The notes: generated by a model not told the origin, from the sequence alone. DNA of 64,000 bases from Natronorubrum daqingense (GCF_001971705.1 NZ_CP019327.1:1612001-1676000), one strand, 5' to 3'; positions 51,795-60,508 are shown, counted from the first letter of the stretch. Translations and numbers: made by a program.

Positions 51795-53618
51795 TCACAC
51801 TATTCGATTAGCTACCTCCTCCTGAAAATTCCAAATTGAATGGACACGAGTAGGCCAATCAACATCTGACTTCCTATTATATCTCAGGTCAGTCTTCGTC
51901 TGGTGAATGTATCCAAGTGGAAGATATACAGCAATACAGTGAGGATCAATTCCTATCTGATCAGAATAATTTTGGAGATGACTACACAGCAGCTTTCCAA
52001 TCGGCATATTATTGATAAAATAGTTCTTGAATGACGAATTAAAATTAGTACCGAAGGCGTCAATGAGTTGTAGTATAAGATATCCAACATCGATAATTGG
52101 ATTAGCACTAATTTTAGAAAACTCCCAATCAATAACGTATGATACCTCCTGGTTCCTGAGGTAGATATTCGATCCAGATAGATCCCCATGCGTAACCACT
52201 TGAGGAACCTCGAGTTCGCGATCCACTGACGGGGGATTAGATAAACCCACTTGCTCTACTGTCAGTTCCCGTTCGATCTCGGCTGGCGTTTTGGTGACCC
52301 ACCTATCACACGTTGCTCGCTGGAACTCGATCAACCAATCGAACACGGCCTCGAGGTGGCGATCGACGCTCTCGGGCGTCGCTTCTAACGTTTGATCCAG
52401 CGGCGTCCCACTCACGGGTTGTTCGATCCGTTCCGGTCCGAACGTCGTCTCCTGCGATTCCCCAGTCGGCACCGTGTCTGCGAGTGAATCGGGCACGGTA
52501 TTGAGTGCGGCTTGGGCGTTCTCGTTTACCGTCGCCTGCCAACTGCTGTTCGGAACTTTTCGGATTCGTTGAATCTCGTTGTCCTCGAGTTCGAGGACGG
52601 TCGATCGATTCTTCCCGGCTAGAACGATACCGTTCGGGGAAGACAGCTCCCCCGCTGCGTTCTGGCGGCGACAAACGAACAGATATCTCGGATAGCACTG
52701 CCGAAGGATCCCTGCTCGCTGTGCGAGTCGGGAAATCTGACGGGCAATAACGAACGGCGTCGTACTCGCCGTTTTATTCGACCCGTGGAGCAGCCAGTCG
52801 TGGGCTTCTTGACTCCGAACATCGAACGCCCGCTGGTTCTCGTGTCGCGACGTCGAAAGCAGTGCGTGTTCCCCCACAACCGACAGGCCAGCACGCCGTA
52901 CTGCACGAGTAATTCCGAAGGAATGCCCTCGAAGCGACGACTCGAAACGCTCGCGAACGCCACTGGACGAATCACCCAACCCGAGTCGTTCCGTCAGACC
53001 AATCTCTCGCGTCCAGCCGTCGGTCAGTACCAGGAGCGACCCGTCCTCGGCCAAAATGGGTTCGAGTTGCTCGAGGTACTCATCAATCTGGTTCGCTCGA
53101 CACTGCACGACGATCACGTCGAACGATTTCGGAGGGAACGAAAGTTCCTCGAGATCGCTGTGAACGGGGTTCACAGTCGTTCCCGTCGCGTTCGCAACTG
53201 CCTGTTGTGCTCGAAGGCGGGGCACGCTCGTGTCAACTGCGTACAGTTCCTCCACCACTTCGCTCAAGAGAATCCCCACGCTCTCGTCGTGGGTGCCGAC
53301 GACCAACCCACGTCCGGAAAGTACCGACGAAACGAGCACGCGCCAGCACGCCGTTCGCGTCTTGAAAAATCGATCGACTATCGAGCCGTCCATGTAATCG
53401 TCCCTGACGCGTGCTAAGACCTCGTCGAGTGTGTCGGCTTGCACGGTTGCGAGCGCTTCGAGATCGTCCACGTCTGTTTCTTCCGTCTCGAAATCGATGG
53501 TGCTTGGAATACCCTCTCTGAGAGTTACGTCCATCCCACAATGGTCACAGGAGGGGGCGACGAGATGACCGGCGAAACAATACGGGCAAATAGGAGACGT
53601 ACCGTTCGAGCCACTCAT
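51795..53618 (-). CDS. fusion of zinc finger, methyltransferase-like domain and APH/choline-kinase-like domain
   Basis: 607 residues. (1) C11-x2-C14 and C24-x2-C27 form a zinc finger. (2) About 80-260: a Rossmann methyltransferase-like region (GRGLVVGTHDESVGILLSEV, PPKSFDVIVVQCR, EDGSLLVLTDGW) with a degenerate glycine motif. (3) About 315-600: phosphotransferase domain with the Brenner-type motif THGDLSGSN (H477, D479, N484) and metal motif VIDWEF (D497). Would phosphorylate a small or sugar-like substrate. Its first 1.4 kb is GC-rich; the last 0.4 kb, from about 52.2 kb, is AT-rich. I know of no described family with this architecture. Confidence 0.7.
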   Translation of the reverse strand: MSGSNGTSPICPYCFAGHLVAPSCDHCGMDVTLREGIPSTIDFETEETDVDDLEALATVQADTLDEVLARVRDDYMDGSIVDRFFKTRTACWRVLVSSVLSGRGLVVGTHDESVGILLSEVVEELYAVDTSVPRLRAQQAVANATGTTVNPVHSDLEELSFPPKSFDVIVVQCRANQIDEYLEQLEPILAEDGSLLVLTDGWTREIGLTERLGLGDSSSGVRERFESSLRGHSFGITRAVRRAGLSVVGEHALLSTSRHENQRAFDVRSQEAHDWLLHGSNKTASTTPFVIARQISRLAQRAGILRQCYPRYLFVCRRQNAAGELSSPNGIVLAGKNRSTVLELEDNEIQRIRKVPNSSWQATVNENAQAALNTVPDSLADTVPTGESQETTFGPERIEQPVSGTPLDQTLEATPESVDRHLEAVFDWLIEFQRATCDRWVTKTPAEIERELTVEQVGLSNPPSVDRELEVPQVVTHGDLSGSNIYLRNQEVSYVIDWEFSKISANPIIDVGYLILQLIDAFGTNFNSSFKNYFINNMPIGKLLCSHLQNYSDQIGIDPHCIAVYLPLGYIHQTKTDLRYNRKSDVDWPTRVHSIWNFQEEVANRIV

Positions 53619-53655
53619 TATCTCTGTCGCCTCACATCAGCCCAGATCCTCTTCT

Positions 53656-54756
53656 TCATCCGCCAACACCCTGCAGTTCCCGCGGTGCTCGAGTGCCAAG
53701 CTCTACGAGGACCTCGGTCGTCTCCTCGACCGTTCGTTCCCAGCGAAACGCATCGTCTAACGTTGGCGTGGTTTCCCCCTCGAGTTTCCGTCGAATACGT
53801 CTAGCAACCGCCTCGGGTGTCACCTCGGAAACGTACGTCACCGAATCGCCGAACGTCGACCGAACCTGCGGTAGATCCGAACTGACGACCGGGACACCCG
53901 TCGACAGGGCCTCCATGATCGTCCGCGGGACGCCTTCGGCCCGACTCGCGAGAACCAACAGGTCCGCACCTCGATAGACGCTCGACATCTCGCCGTAGGG
54001 AACCGAGCCGAGGAAGGTAACGTTCGACCCAGCGCGCTCCTCGAGCACCGATCGAAGTGCTCCGGTGCCACAGAAGTACAGCTCGGCCTTCGAATCCGCC
54101 AGCCGTTCGAACGCCTCTAGTACCAACTCCGGACGCTTCCCCTCGACCAACCGTCCGACGAACAACACGACGGGACCCTCGCTGTCGATCAGCTCGCTTT
54201 CCGGCCCGGCGGGCGTAAAGCGCTCCGTGTCGATGCCGTTCGAGACGACCTCGATCCGACTCGAGACGCCGAACTCCCGAACCCGTTCCCGGTCGGTCTC
54301 GGTGTAACAGAACACGACATCAGCTTGGTTGAACGTCCATCGACCAATAGACCGCAGATACAGATCGAAGACCCACTCGGGCGCGTTCTGCGAGTAGAGG
54401 CCGTGGTTCGTGATCGCCAGTGGGGTGTCGCCCAGAAACCGCTTGAGCGCCGCGAGGTTCGTCGCAGCGTAGAGGTGAGAGTGGGCGTGGATCACGTCGA
54501 AGTCCGCCGCCGCGGCCAGATACTGCGCCAGTCCGGGGCTCAGATCGTTGCCCAGCGGGCTCGCGACGGGATCGTATCGCACGACCGTGTATCCGTCTCG
54601 CTCTTCCGTGTGTGGCTCTCCCGGATCCGTTCGCACCGTCACCACCGTCACGTCGTGTCCCATCGCCGCCTGATCGCGACTCATCGCGTGGACGTGGTAC
54701 GGGCCGCCGCCTTTCACGTCCGGGTACACCTTCTGTGCGACGCGCAGAATCCGCAT
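53656..54756 (-). CDS. glycosyltransferase family 4
   Basis: 366 residues, GT-B. MRILRVAQKVYPDVKGGGPYHVH start, VVLFVGRLVEGKRPELVLEA, and LVLASRAEGVPRTIMEALSTG (E-x7-E). GC-rich with native codon use, unlike the genes at 45-52 kb. Start is 54756; the open frame runs upstream to 54948 but without conserved residues. 37 nt before the fusion gene on the same strand, so co-transcription is likely. Confidence 0.9.
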   Translation of the reverse strand: MRILRVAQKVYPDVKGGGPYHVHAMSRDQAAMGHDVTVVTVRTDPGEPHTEERDGYTVVRYDPVASPLGNDLSPGLAQYLAAAADFDVIHAHSHLYAATNLAALKRFLGDTPLAITNHGLYSQNAPEWVFDLYLRSIGRWTFNQADVVFCYTETDRERVREFGVSSRIEVVSNGIDTERFTPAGPESELIDSEGPVVLFVGRLVEGKRPELVLEAFERLADSKAELYFCGTGALRSVLEERAGSNVTFLGSVPYGEMSSVYRGADLLVLASRAEGVPRTIMEALSTGVPVVSSDLPQVRSTFGDSVTYVSEVTPEAVARRIRRKLEGETTPTLDDAFRWERTVEETTEVLVELGTRAPRELQGVGG

Positions 54757-55045
54757 TATCTGTGAATTCTCGAGGAATCTGATATGTCGTTCGGTTCGGC
54801 GTGTCGTCGCCAGACAACCGTATTTAACTGGCCGACACACGACCATCGGCGATGCCAACACAGCGGGGAGACGAGTCCCCTCGTGTCTAACGTGACCCGT
54901 CGTCGAAAACCCGGTCTGAGGGGGACACTCGACACCGACGGCGAACACTGCACGGAAAGCGTCTCCCTCGAGACCGAATCGTCAGCGCAACTGACGTTCT
55001 ATTGATCGATACAATCAACACGAACAAGACCGACCACTGAGACGA

Positions 55046-55543
55046 ATGCGACTCGCCACCAGAATCGTGCTGACCGCACTCTTTCTCGGTGCGCTCCTCG
55101 GTCTCTGTGTTCACTACGGCGGGACGTACGACGACAATTGGCCACATCCCTCGGGCGATCAACTACAGGATGACCCCGACGCCGCCGTCGGTGAGCGAGT
55201 TCTCCTGTTTGGGTCCGTCGAGTCGGTCGAAGACGATACCCTCGAGATTCACGTCACCGATTCCGAGGGCCGAGTCGCTGTCGAACTCGAGATCGACGGC
55301 GTCGACGAGTCTGTCGCTTCGGGGGGTACTGTGCAAGTCTATGGCGTTCTCGAGGACGACCAAACGATGACTCCCGACGAGACGGTCGTCGTCGAGGAAG
55401 ATGACCGAGCGTTCGAGTACAAACTCGCCACGTCCCTCGTCGGCGTCGTACTCGCAATCGCGTACTTCTGTCGCTACTGGCGAATCGACTGGACTACCGT
55501 CGCCTTCGAACCGCGATCCGGAGGTGACGATCGGGATGGCTGA
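55046..55543 (+). CDS. membrane-anchored OB-fold-like protein
   Basis: 165 residues: signal or anchor helix (6-24), a beta-rich domain (48-120: GERVLLFGSVESVEDDTLEI, GTVQVYGVLEDDQ) that looks like an OB fold, and a second membrane helix (132-150). Role unknown. Overlaps the next gene by 8 nt. Confidence 0.65.
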   Translation: MRLATRIVLTALFLGALLGLCVHYGGTYDDNWPHPSGDQLQDDPDAAVGERVLLFGSVESVEDDTLEIHVTDSEGRVAVELEIDGVDESVASGGTVQVYGVLEDDQTMTPDETVVVEEDDRAFEYKLATSLVGVVLAIAYFCRYWRIDWTTVAFEPRSGGDDRDG

Positions 55544-56021
55544 ACTCCTCTCGCACGTTCTCGTCGCCTACGCCCTCGCGACTGTAGCCAAGTGGTCGCT
55601 CGAGTGGTTCACCGAGCGCCACGTCGGCGTCGTCATGATCGGGTCTCTCCTGCCCGATCTAAACCGAATTGACCTCTTCGTCTCGGAGACGACGTTCGAA
55701 TCGGTCCTGGGCGTCCCGTTCGGTCTCGACGCGATCCACACGCTCGGTGGGGTCGTCCTTTTGTCGGCAGTTGGTGCAATGGTCGTCACGACGCATCACC
55801 GCCGAGTGTTCGGCCTGTTGCTCGCGGGTGCGGTCTCGCACCTCATACTCGATGCGTTCAAAGCCTACGCCGATGGGGCAGCCGACGCGTGGCTGTATCC
55901 GATTACCTGGATTCGTCATCCGACTCCGAATCTCTACGTCTCAGCCGATCCAGCTGTCCTCGGTTTCACCGCCAGCGTCGCACTTCTCGTCTGGTGGGGA
56001 GACTATTCTCAGGGCAACTGA
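55536..56021 (+). CDS. membrane protein, YdjM/metal-dependent hydrolase-like
   Basis: 161 residues with about four membrane helices and conserved His/Asp pattern of the DUF457/YdjM type: LLSHVLVAYALA, GSLLPDLNRIDL, AIHTLGGVVL, GAVSHLILDAFKAYADG. Start at 55536 within the end of the preceding gene. A putative membrane metal hydrolase; no substrate known. Confidence 0.72.
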   Translation: MAELLSHVLVAYALATVAKWSLEWFTERHVGVVMIGSLLPDLNRIDLFVSETTFESVLGVPFGLDAIHTLGGVVLLSAVGAMVVTTHHRRVFGLLLAGAVSHLILDAFKAYADGAADAWLYPITWIRHPTPNLYVSADPAVLGFTASVALLVWWGDYSQGN

Positions 56022-56236
56022 ATCCTCCCCCGGTTGAAACACTCTCGTTCGAGACTAACGGAGACGCGACTCGAGGCGAGAAGCCGACGAATCGACGGCG
56101 AATCAGCCCGCCGTCCGCATCCACCCGCTCCGAAAACCGAACAGACGCCCGTTACGGTGTGTAACGGAGAGCATTACGAACGGTGCTCTCGCGGACGTGT
56201 CGATCACTGTCGACAACGTCGACAGGCACGACCACC

Positions 56237-56596
56237 ATGGCCCCCGCAATCGTCCACTTCCTCGTCGGCGCATCGATCTTCCTTCTCGTCGTAAGCCCCT
56301 TCGCCATTCGGTACAGGGTGTCCCCGGTCGCACTACTGTGGATCATCGCAATCGGCGGGATCTGGGGACTGGGACCGGACATCCACCACATCGCGCCGAT
56401 CTACGAAGCGGAGTTGCGCGCGTTTCACGACTCCCCGTGGGCCGACCTCTTCGCGTTTCACTACACGCTCGATCGGCCGGCGGTGCAAGCCCGTTACAAC
56501 GAGACCGTCTTCGGCGCACTAGTGGGGTTCCTCGGAGCCGTGAGCGCATTCACGCTCGCAGACGTGCTGGAACGTGGACTTCCGTTCGGGAGATAG
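56237..56596 (+). CDS. small membrane protein
   Basis: 119 residues with three hydrophobic segments (5-22, 31-46, 90-107) and a His/Asp-rich middle (LGPDIHHIAPIYEAEL, FHDSPWADLFAFHYTLD) which again hints at a membrane metal site like its neighbour. Unknown function. Start at 56237 (MAPAIVHFLVGA), preceded by a Pro-free non-conserved extension that I left out. Confidence 0.62.
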   Translation: MAPAIVHFLVGASIFLLVVSPFAIRYRVSPVALLWIIAIGGIWGLGPDIHHIAPIYEAELRAFHDSPWADLFAFHYTLDRPAVQARYNETVFGALVGFLGAVSAFTLADVLERGLPFGR

Positions 56597-56621
56597 ATTC
56601 ACTCTCCGCCACCGTAGACGA

Positions 56622-57701
56622 TCACTCAGAGAGATGTTGCCAGATATTCGTTGGTTCGGCGTCGTTTAGATCAGCATTTGTCTCCATCTGACGTAATTCA
56701 GAGAGACAACGTTTGGCGACGAGTGGATAGACGTCTGCAGGCGTGACCGCGAATTCGAGTTGCATGATTTCTGTCCAATTCTCCGCCCAAATGTCCGCAA
56801 CGACTCGTGGATAGAGTTCGTCATTCAGATGCAGACCGAACTCGTGGCCTTCTTCGACGACCATCGTTCGGATCTGTTTGCGAATCCGGGCTGATGTACA
56901 ATAGGTTGCTACCAGAAATTCAGCACCGGATTCCACCTCATCGGGGTTTCGACCGAATTGCTCGCGATTCAGTTCTTTGAACTCCTCACGGACTAGCTTG
57001 ACGCGACGACCATGCTCGTCACTGCGGACGACCACACCCTCGACCGGTACGTCATCAGCGAGAGTTGAGGACGGGAATGTATACGCCTCCGGATCGAATC
57101 CATTGTCAACGTGTTCGAGAATCGATGCTGGAACGAACGATGACGTAATCGGCGTGTCCTCCATTCGAATGCGCTCGAACACATCCCAAGCAGCATCGAT
57201 GTCAAGGAATTCCGCGAACGTCTCCTCGTAGGGATCCCCCGGCGGCGTCATCGTCTCGATCGGTTCGAAAGGGAGGACGTCGAACCCGACGAGTGCCGGA
57301 AGGTCGCGGTCAGAATACCCGTAATCAAGCGTCGAGTAGACGAGGTTCTCCGCGTAGATGATCAGTGGTCCATCGTATTCCTCGTGGAGCGTCCGTAGCA
57401 CAGCAGTGTTGATACCCGTTCGAAGACAACGGACAGCTCGATGGAGCGCACCATCGATCTCAGTCAAAGAATCGGTGTGTGAACCACGGATTGAGCGTCG
57501 TGTCCCGAATACGAGACTCCCATCGCCATCTGCGGCGGTCTCAACGGCTCCTGGGTAGGAGTCTGCGTACCGCTCATCGAATAGCGTGAACCGGAATGCA
57601 CTCCCATCGAACTTCTCAACGAGAGCCAGGTCCTCGGCGTCGAAGAACGTCGCTGGCACGACAGGGTGGTCGTATCTTGGGACTTTTGGATAGACTTTCA
57701 T
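56622..57701 (-). CDS. RNA ligase family protein (nucleotidyltransferase)
   Basis: 359 residues with the five ligase motifs in order: I LVEKFDGSAFRF (nucleophile K30), Ia-like FGTRRS (66-71), III/IIIa IIYAENL (114-120), IV VEGVVVRS (220-227), V RVKLV (233-237). No DNA-ligase OB or BRCT domain; a helical C-terminus (240-359) follows, as in T4 Rnl2/Rnl1-like enzymes. Seals RNA via ATP-dependent adenylylation; substrate (RtcB-independent repair, tRNA?) not known. Gene lies alone in a poorly conserved stretch. Confidence 0.75.
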   Translation of the reverse strand: MKVYPKVPRYDHPVVPATFFDAEDLALVEKFDGSAFRFTLFDERYADSYPGAVETAADGDGSLVFGTRRSIRGSHTDSLTEIDGALHRAVRCLRTGINTAVLRTLHEEYDGPLIIYAENLVYSTLDYGYSDRDLPALVGFDVLPFEPIETMTPPGDPYEETFAEFLDIDAAWDVFERIRMEDTPITSSFVPASILEHVDNGFDPEAYTFPSSTLADDVPVEGVVVRSDEHGRRVKLVREEFKELNREQFGRNPDEVESGAEFLVATYCTSARIRKQIRTMVVEEGHEFGLHLNDELYPRVVADIWAENWTEIMQLEFAVTPADVYPLVAKRCLSELRQMETNADLNDAEPTNIWQHLSE

Positions 57702-57894
57702 TGTTTTCGTTAGAGATATCCGTTCGTTCGTGTCGAATAACCGTCCTCCTGCCTGAGTGAAATAGTGTTCGTGTCAATAGTGGCCAACCTCATAAGAACA
57801 GTGCTGGTCTTTGACACCACTCCAGAGTCACTCGGTAAGCGAGCGCTCTCACAGTGTCAACAGTACCGTTCGAACGAACGGAATGTCTTGAACG

Positions 57895-58137
57895 TTACTC
57901 GTCCGGCGTGCGACTGCCTTCTTCGAAATCCTCGAGATCGCGTTCAAGCCGTTCGATGTGCGTTTCAAGCTCGTCAACGCTCATTAATGCCAGTCGAAGG
58001 AACTCATCGTCACGGTCTGGCATGAGCGGCAGGCGGGTCTCTGCCTCGGTCGATTCCTCAGTTCGCTGGGATCGCTTGCGAACGAGTTCTTCACGCGCTG
58101 CACGGATTTCTTGTCGAAGTAGTTCGGCGTCGTCCAT
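57895..58137 (-). CDS. small coiled-coil protein
   Basis: 80 residues, charged, helical, with two coiled-coil stretches (AELLRQEIRAAREELVRKRS and ETHIERLERDLEDFEEG). No family recognised. Start at 58137 (MDDAELLRQE). It reads on the same strand as the RNA ligase, 193 nt upstream of it. Confidence 0.55.
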   Translation of the reverse strand: MDDAELLRQEIRAAREELVRKRSQRTEESTEAETRLPLMPDRDDEFLRLALMSVDELETHIERLERDLEDFEEGSRTPDE

Positions 58138-58741
58138 GGATAATTCCACGCCACCAGAAACGCAGCTCGCTACGGCCCGAGAGGGGCGGTCGCGCGAACC
58201 GCTTACTGGAAGCGTGACTTTCCAACCAGCGAAAGTCACTCCATATCAATCTTCTACCGATGATGGTATAAATGCTTTCTGTGGGCCAACCACGTACTGG
58301 ATGCGTGATCTCGAGGCTCCCTGGACACCGTGATCGACGAGGGCTGGGTTTCGGTCACAGCGTCGGTAGAATTCCCGGAGCCAATCGTCTCCGAGCGATG
58401 GACGGCGTCCAACGATACGTCGCGAACCTCGATAACCGGCCCGAAGATCAGGTCGAACGGGCGGACACCGCACTCGCTGCGCTCGCCACTCAGCACCCCA
58501 GTGCTGGGGACGGCGACTGATACGGATTGCTGTAACGATTTACCGGTGCAACCGCCGCCCGGGTCGCGGTTGCGCCGGTAATGACTTACAGTAAACCGTA
58601 TGAGGTGTACTCGATACGACCGATATCGTGGCCGATGAGGGGGGCTGAAAACGTCCTGGTCAATGACGGATATGCGAACCGAACCACGTTCGTGAACGGC
58701 TTTCGGTTCATCGAGGACCTGCCCTCCGGCGATAGCTGACG
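58138..58741. other. gene-poor region with hairpin repeat and possible decayed gene
   Basis: 604 nt. Open frames on both strands at 58246-58581 do not agree with haloarchaeal codon use. TATA-like GGTATAAATGC occurs at about 58265. The palindrome at 58521-58600 is the only well-defined structure. Probably degraded mobile DNA. Confidence 0.4.
58521..58600. repeat. 80-bp imperfect palindrome (REP/MITE-like)
   Basis: Left arm TACGGATTGCTGTAACGATT continues to ACCGC; right arm is its near inverse ending AGTAAACCGTA. Of 35 paired positions about 28 match, most mismatches in the middle of the arms, with a GC-rich loop CGCCCGGGTCG. The transcript would make a strong hairpin. Confidence 0.7.
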
Positions 58742-59002
58742 TTACTGTGGGTCCAGATCGCGAGCGTCGAGATCGCCAGCGAGATACTGCTGACCCTCGC
58801 GGGTAATATCGTAGACACCGTTCCCGAGATGAACGAGGAGACCGTAGGTGACGAGTGTTTTACAGCGGGCGTTGATATGCTGTCGAGAGAAGCGGACGCG
58901 ATCACTGTCAGCCATTTCCTTTGGGGTATCGGGTCCCTCTTCGGCAAGATGCTCCAGAATACGATCATCGGCGCGTGACATCCAGTCGGCGTCAAAGCGC
59001 AT
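58742..59002 (-). CDS. winged-helix DNA-binding protein
   Basis: 86 residues from the ATG at 59002 (MRFDADWMSRADDRILEHL), same family and opening as the regulator at 42877. HTH and wing in SRQHINARCKTLVTYGLLVH and VYDITREGQQYLAGDLDARD. ATG at 59008 (MIMRF) possible. Divergent from the HalOD1 gene with an inverted repeat between. Confidence 0.8.
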   Translation of the reverse strand: MRFDADWMSRADDRILEHLAEEGPDTPKEMADSDRVRFSRQHINARCKTLVTYGLLVHLGNGVYDITREGQQYLAGDLDARDLDPQ

Positions 59003-59043
59003 AATCATCTTTGATTGCGCCGACACTATCCCAAACGCGCTAA

Positions 59044-59078
59044 GTCAATTAGAAAAGCTAGTAGCAACTATAATTGAC
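59044..59078. promoter_or_regulatory. inverted repeat between divergent regulator and HalOD1 genes
   Basis: GTCAATTA (59044-59051) and TAATTGAC (59071-59078) are exact 8-bp arms, 19 nt apart. Placed 42 nt from the winged-helix start and 46 nt from the HalOD1 start, well suited to a regulator acting on both. Confidence 0.5.
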
Positions 59079-59123
59079 TCCCAACCTTTTAAACGCCAGC
59101 CGTCCTAAGTGTTGGACGCTACA

Positions 59124-59372
59124 ATGAATCGCTCGTCAATGACTGGGCCTGGAGAATCGACTGACCTCTTGGTCGACATCATCGAGACGCTCGAAGCATG
59201 TGGGGTGGATCGAGATGAGTACCAGCTGTACGACTCCATCGACGTTACGGCCCTCGCGGGGATCCTGCACTCGTCGAGTGGGGACGTCGAAGTACAGTTC
59301 ACAGTGGAAGGAATTCGGCTCGCGGTGACACCGGAGAGCGTCGACGTCATGATCGACGAAGAGCCCAGTTAA
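59124..59372 (+). CDS. HalOD1 output domain protein
   Basis: 82 residues comprising a single halobacterial output domain: STDLLVDIIETLEACGV, YQLYDSIDVTALAGIL, VEVQFTVEGIRLAVTPESVDV. These small stand-alone HalOD1 proteins are abundant in haloarchaea; role unknown, presumed signalling. Start at 59124, with TTTTAAA about 31 nt upstream. Confidence 0.82.
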   Translation: MNRSSMTGPGESTDLLVDIIETLEACGVDRDEYQLYDSIDVTALAGILHSSSGDVEVQFTVEGIRLAVTPESVDVMIDEEPS

Positions 59373-59747
59373 CCAAACCAATAGTGAGATTGCGGTCGAT
59401 CCCTAAGATCATCGCTGAAAGCCCATGGCCGTCCACGTCGCTTCGCACCGTTAACTCGGGAGAACTTGCTTTCCCGGTAACCGAGGCGGCCGCGCCCTTT
59501 CTGGGCCTATCAGGCCACCGGTTGCATCACCAAGTGTCAAGCCTAGGTGAACGAGTGGTTCCCAACGGCACGCCACGCTCGCCGCGTTCTGCCCTCCGCT
59601 TGCTCACGTCTCCCTGCAGTCACCGTTCGTCACGAGGTCCACCTCGCTTCGCTCCTGACTGACCATTCCGGGCAGGTCGCCGCGTGGGAGTGGGTGAGGC
59701 GTAGCTCATCAGAAACGGTTATCGGGTGGCGCGAAAGAGCCGAGAGT
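59373..59747. other. intergenic region, likely relic DNA
   Basis: 375 nt between HalOD1 and Doc genes with no supported gene. Contains repeated GC-rich phrases (CCACCTCGCTTCGCTCC and CCACGTCGCTTCGCACC). Looks like debris of a mobile element; I could not identify it. Confidence 0.35.
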
Positions 59748-60146
59748 GTGACTGACGACGTCGCGTATCCCTCCGTCGGATTAATCCTCGATATCCACGA
59801 GCAGATCGTTGCGGAAGGCGATGCGACGGAGCCGGGAATTCGATCAGAAGATGCGATTGAATCCGCACTACAGTATGTTTCAGAAGGGTTCTTCGGTGAG
59901 GTACCGCAGACACTTCACGAAAAAGCGGTTCATCTAATGCGACTGCTCGTTGCGGATCATCCGTTCGTCGACGGGAACAAACGAACTGCACTCCGAACGG
60001 TGGTCGTCTTCTATATGCTGAACGGATACACGTTCGAATACGGCGACGAAATCCGAGCACTACTGCACCGTTTCGCCACCGACGAAGCCGAGGTCGACAT
60101 CGAGACAGCAGTCATCTACTTCCGAGCATGCGCTCGGCGCAACTGA
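59748..60146 (+). CDS. doc: Doc/Fic-family toxin
   Basis: 132 residues from GTG at 59748. Fic motif HPFVDGNKRTA (H71-R79) is intact, and PSVGLILDIHEQIV is the usual Doc N-terminal helix. Doc phosphorylates EF-Tu in E. coli; targets here unknown. No ATG is available in the frame before this GTG. There is no upstream Phd-type antitoxin; the likely partner is downstream at 60159. Confidence 0.85.
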   Translation: MTDDVAYPSVGLILDIHEQIVAEGDATEPGIRSEDAIESALQYVSEGFFGEVPQTLHEKAVHLMRLLVADHPFVDGNKRTALRTVVVFYMLNGYTFEYGDEIRALLHRFATDEAEVDIETAVIYFRACARRN

Positions 60147-60158
60147 TAAGGGGGCACA

Positions 60159-60350
60159 ATGAGTACATCCGACACAGATATGGCGTCCAGCACTGATTCG
60201 ACGAAAGCGGTCGATGACGAAGTCCGTCGGCTGTACGAGCGGTATCAGTCGGCTGAGAGCGACGAGGAACGCCGTGAAATCGCCCTCGAGATGGGAAAAC
60301 TCGATGGACGCCGTCACGCAGAGATCTACGCCGCACTCGAGAACGAATAA
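60159..60350 (+). CDS. small acidic helical protein, candidate Doc antitoxin
   Basis: 63 residues: TKAVDDEVRRLYERYQSAES, EERREIALEMGKLDGRRHAE. Two amphipathic helices, no DNA-binding domain seen. Twelve nt after doc, same strand. Either start 60159 or 60180 (MASSTD) is possible. If it is the antitoxin, the toxin-antitoxin gene order is the reverse of phd-doc. Confidence 0.6.
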   Translation: MSTSDTDMASSTDSTKAVDDEVRRLYERYQSAESDEERREIALEMGKLDGRRHAEIYAALENE

Positions 60351-60508
60351 GCCGTTCGGCAATCATCGGGTGTCGAAACGAAATCCGACCGAGACACACT
60401 TTTGACTCTCCGTCTCTCGTTCTCTCATCGTGGCGTTCTCGCCTCGGCTCCTCTCACACCCCGCTCTCCCTTCTCACTCCCCGTGTGACTGGTTCCCGTC
60501 AGCCCACC

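Noticed and set aside
58246-58496. Minus-strand gene of 75-80 codons
   Set aside because: Two overlapping minus frames are both open, neither has motifs or acidic haloarchaeal composition; more likely degraded DNA.
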